From positions 434,001 to 498,000 of the forward strand of contig CM000688.1 of the NCBI GenBank assembly GCA_000149225.2: a stretch of 64,000 bases of DNA. The letters run 5' to 3'. The translations under genes and the position numbers were made by a program. This DNA is from Lachancea kluyveri NRRL Y-12651. Taxonomy: Eukaryota > Ascomycota > Saccharomycetes > Saccharomycetales > Saccharomycetaceae. The notes beneath the pieces were generated by a model. That model had not been told where the DNA came from, made no database searches, and was given only the letters and a program-made list of their open reading frames with translations. Positions 52,068 through 61,595 of this stretch are shown in pieces (the stretch's first letter is position 1; the number at the start of each line of letters is the position of its first letter).

Positions 52068-52119
52068 AAAGACTATTTAACTTGACATGATACACACGAC
52101 TATATATACAACTGTAATC

Positions 52120-53586
52120 TTAAAATTTAAACTTTTTACTTTCGTTTTCATTACTGTGATCTTTAGGTTGATTAGTTACTGCTTTTTGTTTCTTGTTCGA
52201 GACAAAACTACTACTACTGTCTAGATCACCATCTTCGTCTTTTGTGGCCTTCCTTTTACCCTTGCTTGGAATTTCATAGACTGTTCTACTACCAGAAAAC
52301 TCTGATTGATCACCAAATTGCTTTTCTTTCAGCACGGTATATAGTTGTTTTGGTACATCATCCTCTTTATGATCGACAGGATTCTCCACTGGTGAGTCTT
52401 TGGTGATTATTTCTTGCAGCTTTAACTCCTCAAAATGATTTTCGGCGTTTGCTTTCTCTTCAACTTCGCTATCCCCTTCTATCCTATTCTCGCTGCTGCC
52501 CTCATTTTCACTTTCACTTTCACTCTCTTGTTCCTCCCCAAAGAAAACCTTTTTGCCAAACAGTTCACCATGTTTCTTACCACTGGCAGTTTGTTTTAAA
52601 GACCCATATACATTACCATTCAGGTTTTCAATTCCCCAGTTGAGACCAGCTATCCTCAAGTTAGGGTATCCAGGTGGTAACCCAAAATCTTTCATTTTGG
52701 CACACCATGGCGGCAGTTTACCCTCTGGTAACCCCATAGCTTCTCTCAACTTGTCACTAATGTTACCTGGTCTTATGTTTTTCACTAAATTATGCCAGTT
52801 CTCTTCTTCGTTTAAATTCCTATTTTCATAAAATAAATCGCCATAAGGTAGCATAAAGTCGGGTTTCCAGCGAGCACCTAGCTTGAAAAATGCATCATGC
52901 AACTTCTTATAGTCTATGTCCAATGTATTCATTTTCGGTTGAACTCTGGCTCTAGAGATTTCTTTTAAAGAAGGATTATTTTCATCATTTTTGCCAGGTA
53001 AGGTGTTCCTCATCTCTTCAATGTCAGTCTGTCTTATTATATCAGGTAGTTCAAACGGTTTCTTTGACAATAAGGATCTACCAGACAGGTACTCCCTCTT
53101 TAACTGCCAGTGCCCTGGAACGGGAACGATGTTTTTATGGCTTTTTATCATCACCAGCAAAGTGGGGTCCGGGGCATCGCAATCGTACCATTGAACTACT
53201 TGTGGATATGTTGCCATCGATTTCAAGTATGACAATGACGGTTTAGCTAGTTTTCGTTGTCTCTTTTTAGATACACTTGGTGGCTCTTTGGTAATTTCTT
53301 CATCTTCACTGTGGTAGACTTGAGATTCAGTTTTCTGCTCATGTAATGGTGATCCAATATGTGACACTTCTGGGTTACTGAGCTCAAATCTCGAAAAGAT
53401 AGATTCAAATTCCTTGGATAAAGCAATTTGTCTTTCTTCTTTGGGCTCTTTGACTTTGGTTCGTTTCTTGTCTCTCAGTTCATCAATCAGGCCCACTAGC
53501 TCTTGCTTGGCGCTTGAGATTTGATCTTGTTTCTTGTTTCTTTTGTTCTTCTGGCGCCGTACCTGACTTTTAGATTTCTTTGCCAT
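52120..53586 (-). CDS. CUS1: U2 snRNP SF3b subunit Cus1
   Basis: Orthologue of S. cerevisiae CUS1 (YMR240C, 436 residues; 488 here) and human SF3B2/SAP145; needed for stable U2 binding at the branch site, with Hsh49. A basic N terminus is followed by the DUF382 core (LAKPSLSYLKSMATYPQVVQWYDCDAPDPTLL near 95-130; VPVPGHWQLKREYLSG; LGARWKPDFMLPYGDLFYENR). The PSP proline-rich motif follows (MGLPEGKLPPWCAKMKDFGLPPGYPNLRIAGLNWGI near 285-320). The variable acidic and Lys-rich tail is longer than in S. cerevisiae. RNT1 and CUS1 keep their relative order and strand despite the inserted gene PYD2. Confidence 0.95.
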   Translation of the reverse strand: MAKKSKSQVRRQKNKRNKKQDQISSAKQELVGLIDELRDKKRTKVKEPKEERQIALSKEFESIFSRFELSNPEVSHIGSPLHEQKTESQVYHSEDEEITKEPPSVSKKRQRKLAKPSLSYLKSMATYPQVVQWYDCDAPDPTLLVMIKSHKNIVPVPGHWQLKREYLSGRSLLSKKPFELPDIIRQTDIEEMRNTLPGKNDENNPSLKEISRARVQPKMNTLDIDYKKLHDAFFKLGARWKPDFMLPYGDLFYENRNLNEEENWHNLVKNIRPGNISDKLREAMGLPEGKLPPWCAKMKDFGLPPGYPNLRIAGLNWGIENLNGNVYGSLKQTASGKKHGELFGKKVFFGEEQESESESENEGSSENRIEGDSEVEEKANAENHFEELKLQEIITKDSPVENPVDHKEDDVPKQLYTVLKEKQFGDQSEFSGSRTVYEIPSKGKRKATKDEDGDLDSSSSFVSNKKQKAVTNQPKDHSNENESKKFKF

Positions 53587-53901
53587 CTTTACTTCTCAGT
53601 TTGTAAGAATTAAAGAAGAGAGCAGAGCTCTGAATCGAAGATTCTCTTTAAAAGCACTATTTTTAAAATCACGTGATTGGTGATAAGGGTTCCTCCATTG
53701 GTAACTTGTAGATCCTATGCCGTTGCTAATTAAACTTAGTTAGAAATTTGACAAGTTGCTGAATTTTGTGGCGTCTCTATCATGTAAATCTGTTTTCTAT
53801 AGTTTATTCACAATACTCATAAGTTTTAGTTTCAAAATGCGTGTTTTGCACATGAACTATATCTAGTATACAGTTTTTTTTACTTCTAGCTTCACTTCTA
53901 C
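53587..53901. other. Region between CUS1 and the BIL1-like ORF
   Basis: 315 AT-rich bases. Contains the palindrome ATCACGTGAT near 53670, a Cbf1-type E-box in the CUS1 promoter. No centromere CDEIII follows it. No ORF. Confidence 0.5.
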
Positions 53902-54120
53902 TTAACTTTCCAATTTTTTCAACTTTTCTTGTATTGACTTGAAGCTTTTCTGAAACTGTTTGTCATTGTCTTCGACTTGCCCAATTACATCTTTTAATGA
54001 CTGCTCAATCTCGGAAGCTAAATCAAAGACCGTAACAACGTTTTCTTCATTAGTTTTTGCCTCAGAGCGTTCAGGGTCGGCTCTAGAAGTAGTGCTCGTA
54101 GAAAGCTCTGGTGTTGACAT
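53902..54120 (-). CDS. BIL1: Small BIL1-like protein
   Basis: A 72-residue frame from ATG 54120 (the longer frame lacks an ATG), between ISW2 and RRG7 counterparts on the minus strand: exactly where S. cerevisiae BIL1 (YOR304C-A, 76 residues) lies. Bil1 binds Bud6 and helps formin-driven actin assembly. The first 30 residues are Ser/Thr/Glu-rich. The C-terminal 40 form a heptad-like helix (VFDLASEIEQSLKDVIGQVE, then FKSIQEKLKKLE), consistent with a small coiled-coil protein. Orthology is from synteny, strand, size and helix pattern rather than a remembered alignment. Confidence 0.7.
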   Translation of the reverse strand: MSTPELSTSTTSRADPERSEAKTNEENVVTVFDLASEIEQSLKDVIGQVEDNDKQFQKSFKSIQEKLKKLES

Positions 54121-54271
54121 GTTATTTTTTTTTGGCTTGTCTTTTCTTCTGTTTGTCCTTGTTTTCGCTGGTGATGTAGCAGTATCAACGTTGTCAAGCC
54201 TTTTCAACAACTAGATGTTTAATAACAGCGAGCGAAATTTTACGATCCAAACACAAAGAAACGGATGACAC

Positions 54272-55006
54272 ATGAATAGCCTAAGATATGTTGCCAAAAG
54301 ATTTGTTCATAACGATACCTTAAAGAAGTTTATCCATGAGAACTCTCATATAGCCGGCTCAACAGTCTTTCAGGGAACGTTATACGAGCACACGGTAATG
54401 AGGGAACTCCAGAACAAGTTGTGCATGGATAAACTGAGAAGATCTGGAGGTTCTTACGACCATGGTATTGACATAAAAGCGAAATGGCCCCTGGATAGGA
54501 TTTATTCGGTGATCAACGACCAAATAGGTCTCGTCAAAGAGGTTCCCAGTAGGGTTCTTGTGAATAACACAATCTTTAAACCTTTGAAACACAAACTTAC
54601 GGAAGGCAAAAAGTTTAAGCCACTGGACGTACTTGTTCAGTGTAAGTCATTTACTAGCTCAAAAATTACTGGGAAAGAGATCAGAGAACTGATGGGTGCA
54701 TTTGCCTATAATGTAACCTCGGCCAAGCGTAACCATACCGTTATAATAATGAGTTCTCCAAACTTCTTAACTAAAGATGGACTGCAGATGATGAACAGTT
54801 TGACCATACCTTTAGTGTACCTACGTATTGAAGCATTGAAGTCGCACCAGGGTTGGTATGACCTGGATTACTCTGGAAGACTACTCAATTACTATGAAAA
54901 TGAATATGCTTCTAAACTACTGGACGACTGCGGAGTTCAGCAATGGCTCAAGTTGGCTGCCTATAAAGATAGAACTCCTGACAAGGCGTTGCCGGGCGCC
55001 GATTAA
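54272..55006 (+). CDS. RRG7: Mitochondrial Mrr-like protein Rrg7
   Basis: Orthologue of S. cerevisiae RRG7 (YOR305W, 242 residues; 244 here), required for respiratory growth. The N terminus (MNSLRYVAKRFVHN) is a plausible mitochondrial presequence. The body is of the Mrr/PD-(D/E)XK nuclease-like fold: TLYEHTVMREL, then the SGGSYDHGIDI acidic site near 60-70, then VLVQCKS with Lys125 as the E/Q-x-K motif, then an IRELMGAF helix. Active-site residues seem present, so a nuclease acting on mitochondrial nucleic acid is possible; this is inferred from fold. It lies beside the BIL1-like ORF, as in S. cerevisiae. Confidence 0.93.
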   Translation: MNSLRYVAKRFVHNDTLKKFIHENSHIAGSTVFQGTLYEHTVMRELQNKLCMDKLRRSGGSYDHGIDIKAKWPLDRIYSVINDQIGLVKEVPSRVLVNNTIFKPLKHKLTEGKKFKPLDVLVQCKSFTSSKITGKEIRELMGAFAYNVTSAKRNHTVIIMSSPNFLTKDGLQMMNSLTIPLVYLRIEALKSHQGWYDLDYSGRLLNYYENEYASKLLDDCGVQQWLKLAAYKDRTPDKALPGAD

Positions 55007-55101
55007 GTAAGAAATTGTGGCTATTGATGTATCAAAAGTTGTGTTTAATACTAACCTCTCTATAATTACCGCTCTTTGAGCTACCTAAAAAACAATAATC
55101 A

Positions 55102-56607
55102 CTAGAACTTGACAGCTTTCATACCAACGCAGAAGTACCTAGAAATAATGAAACAAATTGCACTTGCTAGTGATGTCATGGCACACCATATAACGTAGTT
55201 TTGGTAACCTGAATGAGTCTTGTCCGGGCCAATGATAGCACCGGTAATAGGAGCACCTACCAAAGTACCAAAAGCCACGACAAAATACATAGTAGAATAA
55301 CGTCTCCCAAATTCTTCGGTCTTGGAAATTTGGCCGCAGCAAACCGGCAACAGGGAAAAGACGCTACCAGAAGAGAATCCGTAAAGGACACTGACACCGT
55401 ACAAGTTTCCCAAAGTATTGCCAAAAGGTAGCCAGGCAACCAACGTAATAAATGTCAAGAACAATAGTGTAGTAATTGCGACGTTAAATCTACCAAATAT
55501 GTCGCTAAATATACCAGGCAACCATCTTCCCGGGATACCAGCGATATTAATAACCATAATTAGCAGGTAAGCGTCAGAGCTACTGACTCCTTTGCTTGTT
55601 GCATATGAACCATAGTAAGTCATAGCAGATGTGATACTAACCTCGCCAAACAAAGTTCCTAGAACACAGAACAAATACTTCATCTCAGTAAACGACTTTA
55701 AGTGAAAACATTCTAGAACATAAGTGTTTAAGACTCTTTTCCATTTAGGGTTTTGCTTATCACTCTCTTTGTCTTCAATATGAGGTAGTCTTTCCTTTGC
55801 AAGCAAAATACTTATAATTAGTAAACCCAGGTTCATGAAGGCCATAGTTCTGATACCCCAAATAAACCCATAGTTTTCAGAAGTATGCGATTTCATGCCA
55901 AACATCTTACGTAGAAGAACTGGGTAAACAATACCTCCGATTGACCCACCTGCAGTAGCAATTGCTGTAGCAGTACCACGTTTCCTCATGAAGTAATGGG
56001 ATGGCACACTGGCCAACGGGCTCATTAGGGTTCCGTTACCTAATCCACACAAAATCGAAAAGGAAAGAAGAAAATGCCATAGTTTGGTAGCGTTTGCCAT
56101 GCCAAAAAGCCCTCCGACCTGGAAACATGTCCCGATAATCAGAGGTAGTGTGGAGCCATTTCTATCGAAATAGGTGCCGCTAAAGATACAACTGCCAAAA
56201 TTGATAAACAAAAACAGCGAAAAAACCCAGCCTATAGTGGACGAGCTTACTGAAGCCAGCTGGTTTGACTGTATATGAGTTTCTATTATACCCATAGCAT
56301 TTATTATACCAAAGGTCGGTGTCAATCCACAAAAGCATCCGAATATCACTATCCATGCTTTAAAACCACCTTCAGGATAGTCGATGCCATCATCTGCTAT
56401 GAAATCTGGAGTTTTTTTCAGCTCATGAGTTTCCTCGGTGAAATATTTCTCGTTCTTTGCTGTTTTGGAAGTATCGAGGAAGACTTCTTCATCTAACAAA
56501 TGAGAAGTGGAAATGTTTGGTACCAATGTATCCTGAGAGGTTACATTTTGCAGGATTTGGGGATCCGAGATCTTGGCTGATTGAAACGGCTTGCTATTTT
56601 CAGACAT
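55102..56607 (-). CDS. MCH5: Plasma-membrane riboflavin transporter Mch5
   Basis: Orthologue of S. cerevisiae MCH5 (YOR306C, 521 residues; 501 here), a monocarboxylate-porter-like MFS protein that takes up riboflavin by facilitated diffusion. A hydrophilic N terminus (about 80 residues) is followed by YPEGGFKAWIVIFGCF, the MCH/MCT family start, and twelve membrane spans. Other close matches to Mch5 are GWVFSLFLF, GTYFDRNG, MYFVVAFGTLVGAPITGAI and SGSVFSLLPVCCGQISKTEEFGRRYS. In S. cerevisiae it is regulated by Put3; I did not find a clear Put3 site. Confidence 0.95.
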   Translation of the reverse strand: MSENSKPFQSAKISDPQILQNVTSQDTLVPNISTSHLLDEEVFLDTSKTAKNEKYFTEETHELKKTPDFIADDGIDYPEGGFKAWIVIFGCFCGLTPTFGIINAMGIIETHIQSNQLASVSSSTIGWVFSLFLFINFGSCIFSGTYFDRNGSTLPLIIGTCFQVGGLFGMANATKLWHFLLSFSILCGLGNGTLMSPLASVPSHYFMRKRGTATAIATAGGSIGGIVYPVLLRKMFGMKSHTSENYGFIWGIRTMAFMNLGLLIISILLAKERLPHIEDKESDKQNPKWKRVLNTYVLECFHLKSFTEMKYLFCVLGTLFGEVSITSAMTYYGSYATSKGVSSSDAYLLIMVINIAGIPGRWLPGIFSDIFGRFNVAITTLLFLTFITLVAWLPFGNTLGNLYGVSVLYGFSSGSVFSLLPVCCGQISKTEEFGRRYSTMYFVVAFGTLVGAPITGAIIGPDKTHSGYQNYVIWCAMTSLASAICFIISRYFCVGMKAVKF

Positions 56608-57722
56608 TCCAATATATTGCCTTCTGGTGATTTGAGTCTTTGTGAAGCCAAACTCTAGTTCTTCGTTTATATATCGTGTATTTCATGGATGTATTGGGCA
56701 TCACCAAATGTAGCGCGACATACCTCTCGGCGCTCGTTTCCCTACATCAAAAAGAAAAGTGACAGTGTCTTCGGATTCTTCAAATGACACATCAAATACA
56801 ACAATCAAAGTCAATCTCGATTAAGTACAACAACGCCAAGGTTCGGCCATTAGGAAATTCAGTCATCCCGTACATCTCAGAAAGACCAGTACCATTTGTT
56901 TGAAAAAGAGAAAAAAAAAGTTTATCTATAACGAACGTTGGTTGTATGCGGTTAGCTGTATCTGGACGCAATAGTAATATGCCAAGTCCTGGTAATGTTT
57001 TGCCGGTGGAAGGTGTTTGTGACATCACAAATTGATTCATTCTTGGATAACCACATTATTAATTGTAGACCGGGAATTATGAGAAAGAGATATTCCTAAA
57101 TGTTCCTAATTTAGAACCCGTCACTTAAATCAGTCGCAGAGCAACGTACTCTAATCTAAGTATATGCTAATGTCATGGGTTGGTTAATTTCCCGAGCACA
57201 TTATGCGCTAAAACTGGTCTAAAATTCTGGATTCTTGTAGACCTGCGTCTGGTAAACTATTTGTGAAACGGTAAATACATGGCGCCATGTGTGCAAACGT
57301 CACCAATAAAAAGAAAAGGAAAAAGATGGACTGGTAGACGCTTAGCGACGCATGAATACAATGAAATTACTTTAGTACTTTCCACCATTTCTACCTCTGA
57401 GCCTAACATTCATCCTAGTTATTTCAAGAAAGCTTGCCGAGCTGCCAATGTGTCCAGTGCCTTGGTCTCTCGTCTACTACAGAATGTTTTTAGTACGGCT
57501 TGAGTCTGGCCCATATTCTATGATGATAGAGTAGTATTCGAAAGCCATCTTGCTCTGGACCAGACCAGCTAAAACTTGATTTTCAACTGGGCATGTAACC
57601 CTCGGGTTTGGCAAAATACAGACCAGCCTATTTTCTTTAGTTTCCATTACCCAAGTTGATACTTTCCAACTACATTTACCTTTCATGAGGCTTTCCGAAC
57701 TTGGCGTATGCTCTTCTAAACC
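56608..57722. other. MCH5 upstream region with unassigned short frames
   Basis: 1.1 kb between MCH5 and a solo LTR. Two short ATG frames overlap at their ends: 57279-57503 on plus (74 codons, very basic start) and 57477-57686 on minus (69 codons, LVCILPNPRVTCPVENQVLAGLVQ region). Neither matches a family I recognise; at most one can be real. Confidence 0.4.
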
Positions 57723-58044
57723 TGAGAAATGTGTGAATAGTGGGACAATTGTTGAGATTCCATTTTTGATTAAGGCTATAATAATTGGTATATGGTTATA
57801 CTAGAAGTTCTCCTCCCCTTTCTAGGAATCCAGAAAAGAGAGTCGATAACTTTATATACAAATATTCTTCCTTTTATATGTTTCTGGTTCATTATCCTAT
57901 TACATTATCAATCCTTGCGTTTCAGCTTCCACTAACTTAGATGACTGTTTCTCATTCTTTATGTCACCTTATAACACCGTGTATGATAATATACTAGTAA
58001 CACGAATACTAGTCGATGGTCGATAGTTGTATTTCGTTCCAACA
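57723..58044 (-). mobile_element. Solo LTR of a Ty1-like (copia) element
   Basis: 322 bp, running TGTTGGAA to TTCTCA on the minus strand, very similar in plan to the S. cerevisiae Ty1/Ty2 delta. It is flanked on both sides by the 5-bp target duplication AAACC. No internal region remains, so it is a recombined remnant. It lies 197 bp upstream of tRNA-Ser, the usual Ty1-type target zone. The intact target duplication and close similarity to the second copy suggest a fairly young insertion. Lachancea kluyveri carries such a family (Tsk1). Confidence 0.93.
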
Positions 58045-58241
58045 AAACCAAACACGGGTTGCAGTTGATTATTAGTCTACTGGGCTATTTATATCCAGTG
58101 CCTTTGGATGGATAACTGCTGGTGCATCTGGCACTCTCAAGTAGCTGATGATATTTCTTGTGTCAGTACTCTGTTCTAAAATTCGAATAGGAATATTATA
58201 ACATATTATACAAACGTTTCATCACGTTATTTTGGAATTCC

Positions 58242-58349
58242 GGCAATTTGGCCGAGTGGTTAAGGCGTGAGATTAGAATCTCGTTAGAGTTTCGACTTAT
58301 AACCATCTCTTGGGCTCTGCCCGCGCAGGTTCGAATCCTGCAGTTGTCG
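58242..58349 (+). tRNA. tRNA-Ser (AGA) with an intron
   Basis: 108 nt: acceptor GGCAATT/AGTTGTC, D arm, long class II variable arm (TGGGCTCTGCCCG) and T arm GCAGGTTCGAATCCTGC, all serine-type. Anticodon AGA at 58275-58277, then A37 and an inferred 26-nt intron at 58279-58304, giving an 82-nt mature RNA as in other serine tRNAs. The 3' half matches S. cerevisiae intron-bearing tS(CGA), while the anticodon is that of the intronless tS(AGA). Position 27 and 43 would be T-T, a mismatch. A T-run near 58360 is the terminator. Boundaries are firm; intron ends are inferred. Confidence 0.85.
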
Positions 58350-58866
58350 TTATTTCTCATTTTTTTGAATGCCTTGTAATAAATAGCATATCTCTGCCCA
58401 AAGTTATCGTATTGTAAGGATAAGTCTTGTTTTTATTCTTTCTGTATATAGTTATATAGGTATCTGGATGTTATCACAAACTCATCTGCGGTATCCAACT
58501 TCGTCTCTTTCTTCACCAACTTACAGGGATCGAAAGTACATATAGAATTGAAAATTAACCCCCCTCTACTCAATCATCGATTAATCCCCATTCAGTTCCC
58601 ATTTGAAATGGCACACTAAACAGGTACACATCGGCTTGCATCAGACCACCATAAACTGTCATTTTGCCATAAAACGCGTGACATGTTACTTTAAACGTTG
58701 GTGATATCGAAATCCCCCCGGGAACTTCTTAATTACCTCCGAGACCGTTGAAAAAATTTGAAACTTGTCGTCAGGTTTGAGATTGGCTTCTCTTTCTTAT
58801 CTCTACTTTTTTTACTTCACTTGTCAAACAAGAAGAAGAACAAGGAACTTCTTGTCCATCAAAGCC
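58350..58866. other. tRNA-Ser to YHM2 intergenic region
   Basis: 517 bases. The YHM2 frame continues upstream of its ATG to 58765 without another ATG. ACGCGTGAC near 58674 is the only motif noted. No separate gene seen. Confidence 0.5.
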
Positions 58867-59805
58867 ATGTCTGCTGCCACGTCACAACCTCAAGAACTTA
58901 AGAAAAAACCAATTTCGTTCTCCAACATCCTATTGGGTGCTGGTTTGAACATGTGTGAAGTAACCACTTTGGGCCAACCATTAGAAGTCATTAAGACTAC
59001 GATGGCCGCTAACAGAAGTTTTAGCTTCTTCAATGCTATCAAGCATGTTTGGTCCCGTGGTGGTGTCTTTGGTTTCTATCAAGGTTTGATACCTTGGGCC
59101 TGGATTGAAGCTTCTACCAAAGGTGCGGTCTTGTTGTTCGTGTCTGCTGAATCTGAATATCAATTCAAGAGGATGGGTTTGAGTAACTTTGGCTCTGGTA
59201 TCATGGGTGGTGTTACCGGTGGTGTTGCTCAAGCTTACTTGACCATGGGTTTCTGCACATGTATGAAGACTGTTGAAATCACCAAGAAAAAGTCTGCTGG
59301 TGCCGGTGCTATTCCACAATCTTCTTGGGGCGCATTCAAAGAAATTTATAAGAAGGATGGTATCAAAGGTATCAACAAGGGTGTGAATGCCGTTGCAATC
59401 AGACAAATGACTAACTGGGGTTCTCGTTTCGGGTTTTCAAGATTGGTCGAAGAAGGTATCAGAAATGCTACTGGTAAGACCAATCCGGATGACAAGCTTA
59501 CTGCGCTTGAAAAAATTGCTGCTAGTGCCATCGGTGGTGGTTTAAGTGCTTGGAATCAACCAATTGAAGTCATTAGAGTTGAAATGCAATCCAAGAAGGA
59601 AGATCCAAACAGACCAAAGAATCTAACTGTGAGCTCCGCTTTCAAGTACATTTACCAAAGCAGTGGTATTAAAGGGTTATACCGTGGGGTTGCCCCAAGA
59701 ATTGGTCTAGGTGTCTGGCAAACTGTCTTTATGGTCGGCTTTGGTGATATGGCAAGGGACTTCGTCGCCAAGTTGACCGGTGAGACACCAGCTGCCAAGC
59801 ATTAA
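58867..59805 (+). CDS. YHM2: Mitochondrial citrate/oxoglutarate carrier Yhm2
   Basis: Inner-membrane antiporter exchanging mitochondrial citrate for cytosolic 2-oxoglutarate, supplying NADPH-generating metabolism; also recovered bound to mitochondrial DNA. Orthologue of S. cerevisiae YMR241W (314 residues; 312 here). Three carrier repeats with degenerate signatures are visible: GQPLEVIKTTM near 38-50, a middle repeat with TMGFCTCMKTVEI, and NQPIEVIRVEM near 236-247, each followed by a G-x-x-G-F/L-Y-x-G segment (GVFGFYQGL; GIKGLYRGV). I start at ATG 58867 (MSAATSQPQ); the upstream in-frame extension lacks an ATG. Strong codon bias suggests high expression. Confidence 0.97.
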   Translation: MSAATSQPQELKKKPISFSNILLGAGLNMCEVTTLGQPLEVIKTTMAANRSFSFFNAIKHVWSRGGVFGFYQGLIPWAWIEASTKGAVLLFVSAESEYQFKRMGLSNFGSGIMGGVTGGVAQAYLTMGFCTCMKTVEITKKKSAGAGAIPQSSWGAFKEIYKKDGIKGINKGVNAVAIRQMTNWGSRFGFSRLVEEGIRNATGKTNPDDKLTALEKIAASAIGGGLSAWNQPIEVIRVEMQSKKEDPNRPKNLTVSSAFKYIYQSSGIKGLYRGVAPRIGLGVWQTVFMVGFGDMARDFVAKLTGETPAAKH

Positions 59806-60269
59806 AAGAACTGATCCATGTTGTGAACTTGGAAGGAGAAGACACCTTAATACTTTGATAGAACATATTCTTCTCCATACTTGACAGTATTGTATACTCT
59901 ACAAAATGTGGCAAATGAGGAAGGAAATAAAAAAAAAACAATAACAACAACAACAACAACAACAACAACGACTGTTCTTTGCTTCTGTCTACACTTATAA
60001 AAACCTTCCCACTAGCCTTGGATTAGGAAAGATATTACTAATTAAACCTATGGACCAACCTTATCTGCAATAATTCCAACATATACATAAGAACAGATTT
60101 TTTCTTCTTAATTATATATCTATTCTCTCAGTTTTAACTTTAATGGTATGGTAGTGACCAGTTATAAGTATCATAAATATAAATATTAAAAAGTAAAAAA
60201 AAAAAAAAAAAAAATAGAAAGAAAATGAGTAAAAACCAAGAGTATTTATAATACATACCAATAAGCGCT
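59806..60269. other. Convergent 3' region of YHM2 and SLY41
   Basis: 464 bases, very AT-rich, with (AAC)9 at 59943-59969 and a 20-A run at 60195-60214. Terminators for both genes are expected; no gene seen. Confidence 0.6.
59943..59969 (+). repeat. (AAC)9 microsatellite
   Basis: Nine AAC units just after an A-run, in the 3' flank of YHM2. Non-coding. Confidence 0.9.
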
Positions 60270-61595
60270 TCAAGCCCTAGTGGCTCCCCATTTATCGTAA
60301 CCGTATAATCCAAATATGGTCATACTTAGCCCTAGAAGTTGCCTCCAAGATAAATGGCTTTCCCATACTAAGGCCACACATATAATCACTATACGTTTCA
60401 TAATGTTTGCAATCGAATAGTTCACCGGAGAAAGCATACCAATTAATTGAAATGCTAACATTGCCTGAAAAAAGTGTGTGACACCATGGATAAGGACGAG
60501 GGATAGTGTCGTTAGAGACAAATCTTTGATAACACTACCACCTGAAGAGAAATGAGCTAACTCTCCGTACACGAACAAGGGCAGAGTCAAGACGAACCCA
60601 ATACATGAGCAATAAAACAAAATTGTAATCTTGTCTAGTTGCAAGGGTGAGTGGTTCTTTATACTTGCCGGTGTAGTCTCTTGCTTTTGCTTTGACGGTA
60701 GTAAACCTTGGGCTTTTTTGACCGTTAAAATACCCTTGGCAAAAATGTTTTGTGAAACAAAAATGATCGTGGAAATAAATGCAAAGGATAATCCCACAAT
60801 GAACCAGCCTTCATTGGCATTCGTAGGAGCTTTTCTGCCATGAGTAGACCAACAGGTAATAATAACTCCACATATTAGTGGAATCAGTGTAAAGTAGGTC
60901 ATTGGAGAGTATCGTTTCTGCTTGAAAACTCTGTAATACATAACCGTCAATATCGGAGATAAAGCTTTCACAGAGTGGACTAATGACACGGGAATTAAGG
61001 AGGTGGCCTTGTGTGAAGTTATATGGCCAACGAATTGAAATATACCCATTGGAAATGTGGTCATCAATACAACCCTGCAAGGCATGAGAAATCTCTTTTT
61101 AATACACTCATCAAAGTTACCATTCAAATAACGCGGTAAAATACCTTCAGGAAAGTTTAGCAGCGCTTTCGTGAGCTGTCTGTTTCTGTACTGCGGTGTG
61201 TGTAGGTAGTTCACTAACGTTATAAACGTAAAGCACAGTGAAGAGCTGATTAAGAACTGCAGTTCTGTCAACGCGATGGGATGAGGGAAGTTGTGTAAGA
61301 TGGCCTTTGTTAGATTACTGGAGACCGAAGAAGTAACGTACCAGACTAGGCATAATACGGTGACCCTAAAATCAACATCGGGTAAATACTCCTTGATATT
61401 TTCAGGCAATAGTGCGACTAAGGTTTCTTTTAGGTTTTTCTTTTGAGACGTTACCGGAGGGTGAATTGTTTGCGGTTGGCGATAACGTTGAGGAGGTACG
61501 GGGACTTGGTATAGATTTGGATCAAAGAGATTCGTATGGATGGAGGCGCGACGCTTTGTGTTCGTATTCCTGGTGGCACTCTGCGTGGTAATCAT
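60270..61595 (-). CDS. SLY41: Sly41 transporter-like ER protein
   Basis: Orthologue of S. cerevisiae SLY41 (YOR307C, 453 residues; 441 here), a multicopy suppressor of ypt1 loss in ER-Golgi transport and a member of the triose-phosphate-translocator/nucleotide-sugar transporter family. From ATG 61595 the protein begins MITTQSATRN and continues LFDPNLYQVPVPP, aligned with the S. cerevisiae start. About eight to ten membrane segments follow; well-kept blocks include SNLTKAILHNFPHPIALTELQF, TTFPMGIFQFVGHITSHKA, SLVHSVKALSPILTVMYY and MKRIVIICVALVWE. The longer upstream frame lacks an ATG. SNU66 is next in this direction, as in S. cerevisiae. Confidence 0.96.
   Translation of the reverse strand: MITTQSATRNTNTKRRASIHTNLFDPNLYQVPVPPQRYRQPQTIHPPVTSQKKNLKETLVALLPENIKEYLPDVDFRVTVLCLVWYVTSSVSSNLTKAILHNFPHPIALTELQFLISSSLCFTFITLVNYLHTPQYRNRQLTKALLNFPEGILPRYLNGNFDECIKKRFLMPCRVVLMTTFPMGIFQFVGHITSHKATSLIPVSLVHSVKALSPILTVMYYRVFKQKRYSPMTYFTLIPLICGVIITCWSTHGRKAPTNANEGWFIVGLSFAFISTIIFVSQNIFAKGILTVKKAQGLLPSKQKQETTPASIKNHSPLQLDKITILFYCSCIGFVLTLPLFVYGELAHFSSGGSVIKDLSLTTLSLVLIHGVTHFFQAMLAFQLIGMLSPVNYSIANIMKRIVIICVALVWESHLSWRQLLGLSMTIFGLYGYDKWGATRA

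Noticed and set aside
57279-57503. Plus-strand 74-codon frame upstream of the first solo LTR
   Set aside because: It has an ATG but no recognisable motif, overlaps an equally long minus frame, and lies in a non-conserved gap. Not supported as a gene.
57477-57686. Minus-strand 69-codon frame beside the solo LTR
   Set aside because: Somewhat protein-like composition, but no family recognised and no conserved neighbour; left unassigned.
58765-58866. 34-codon N-terminal extension of Yhm2
   Set aside because: No ATG in the extension. The ATG at 58867 gives the family length and N terminus.
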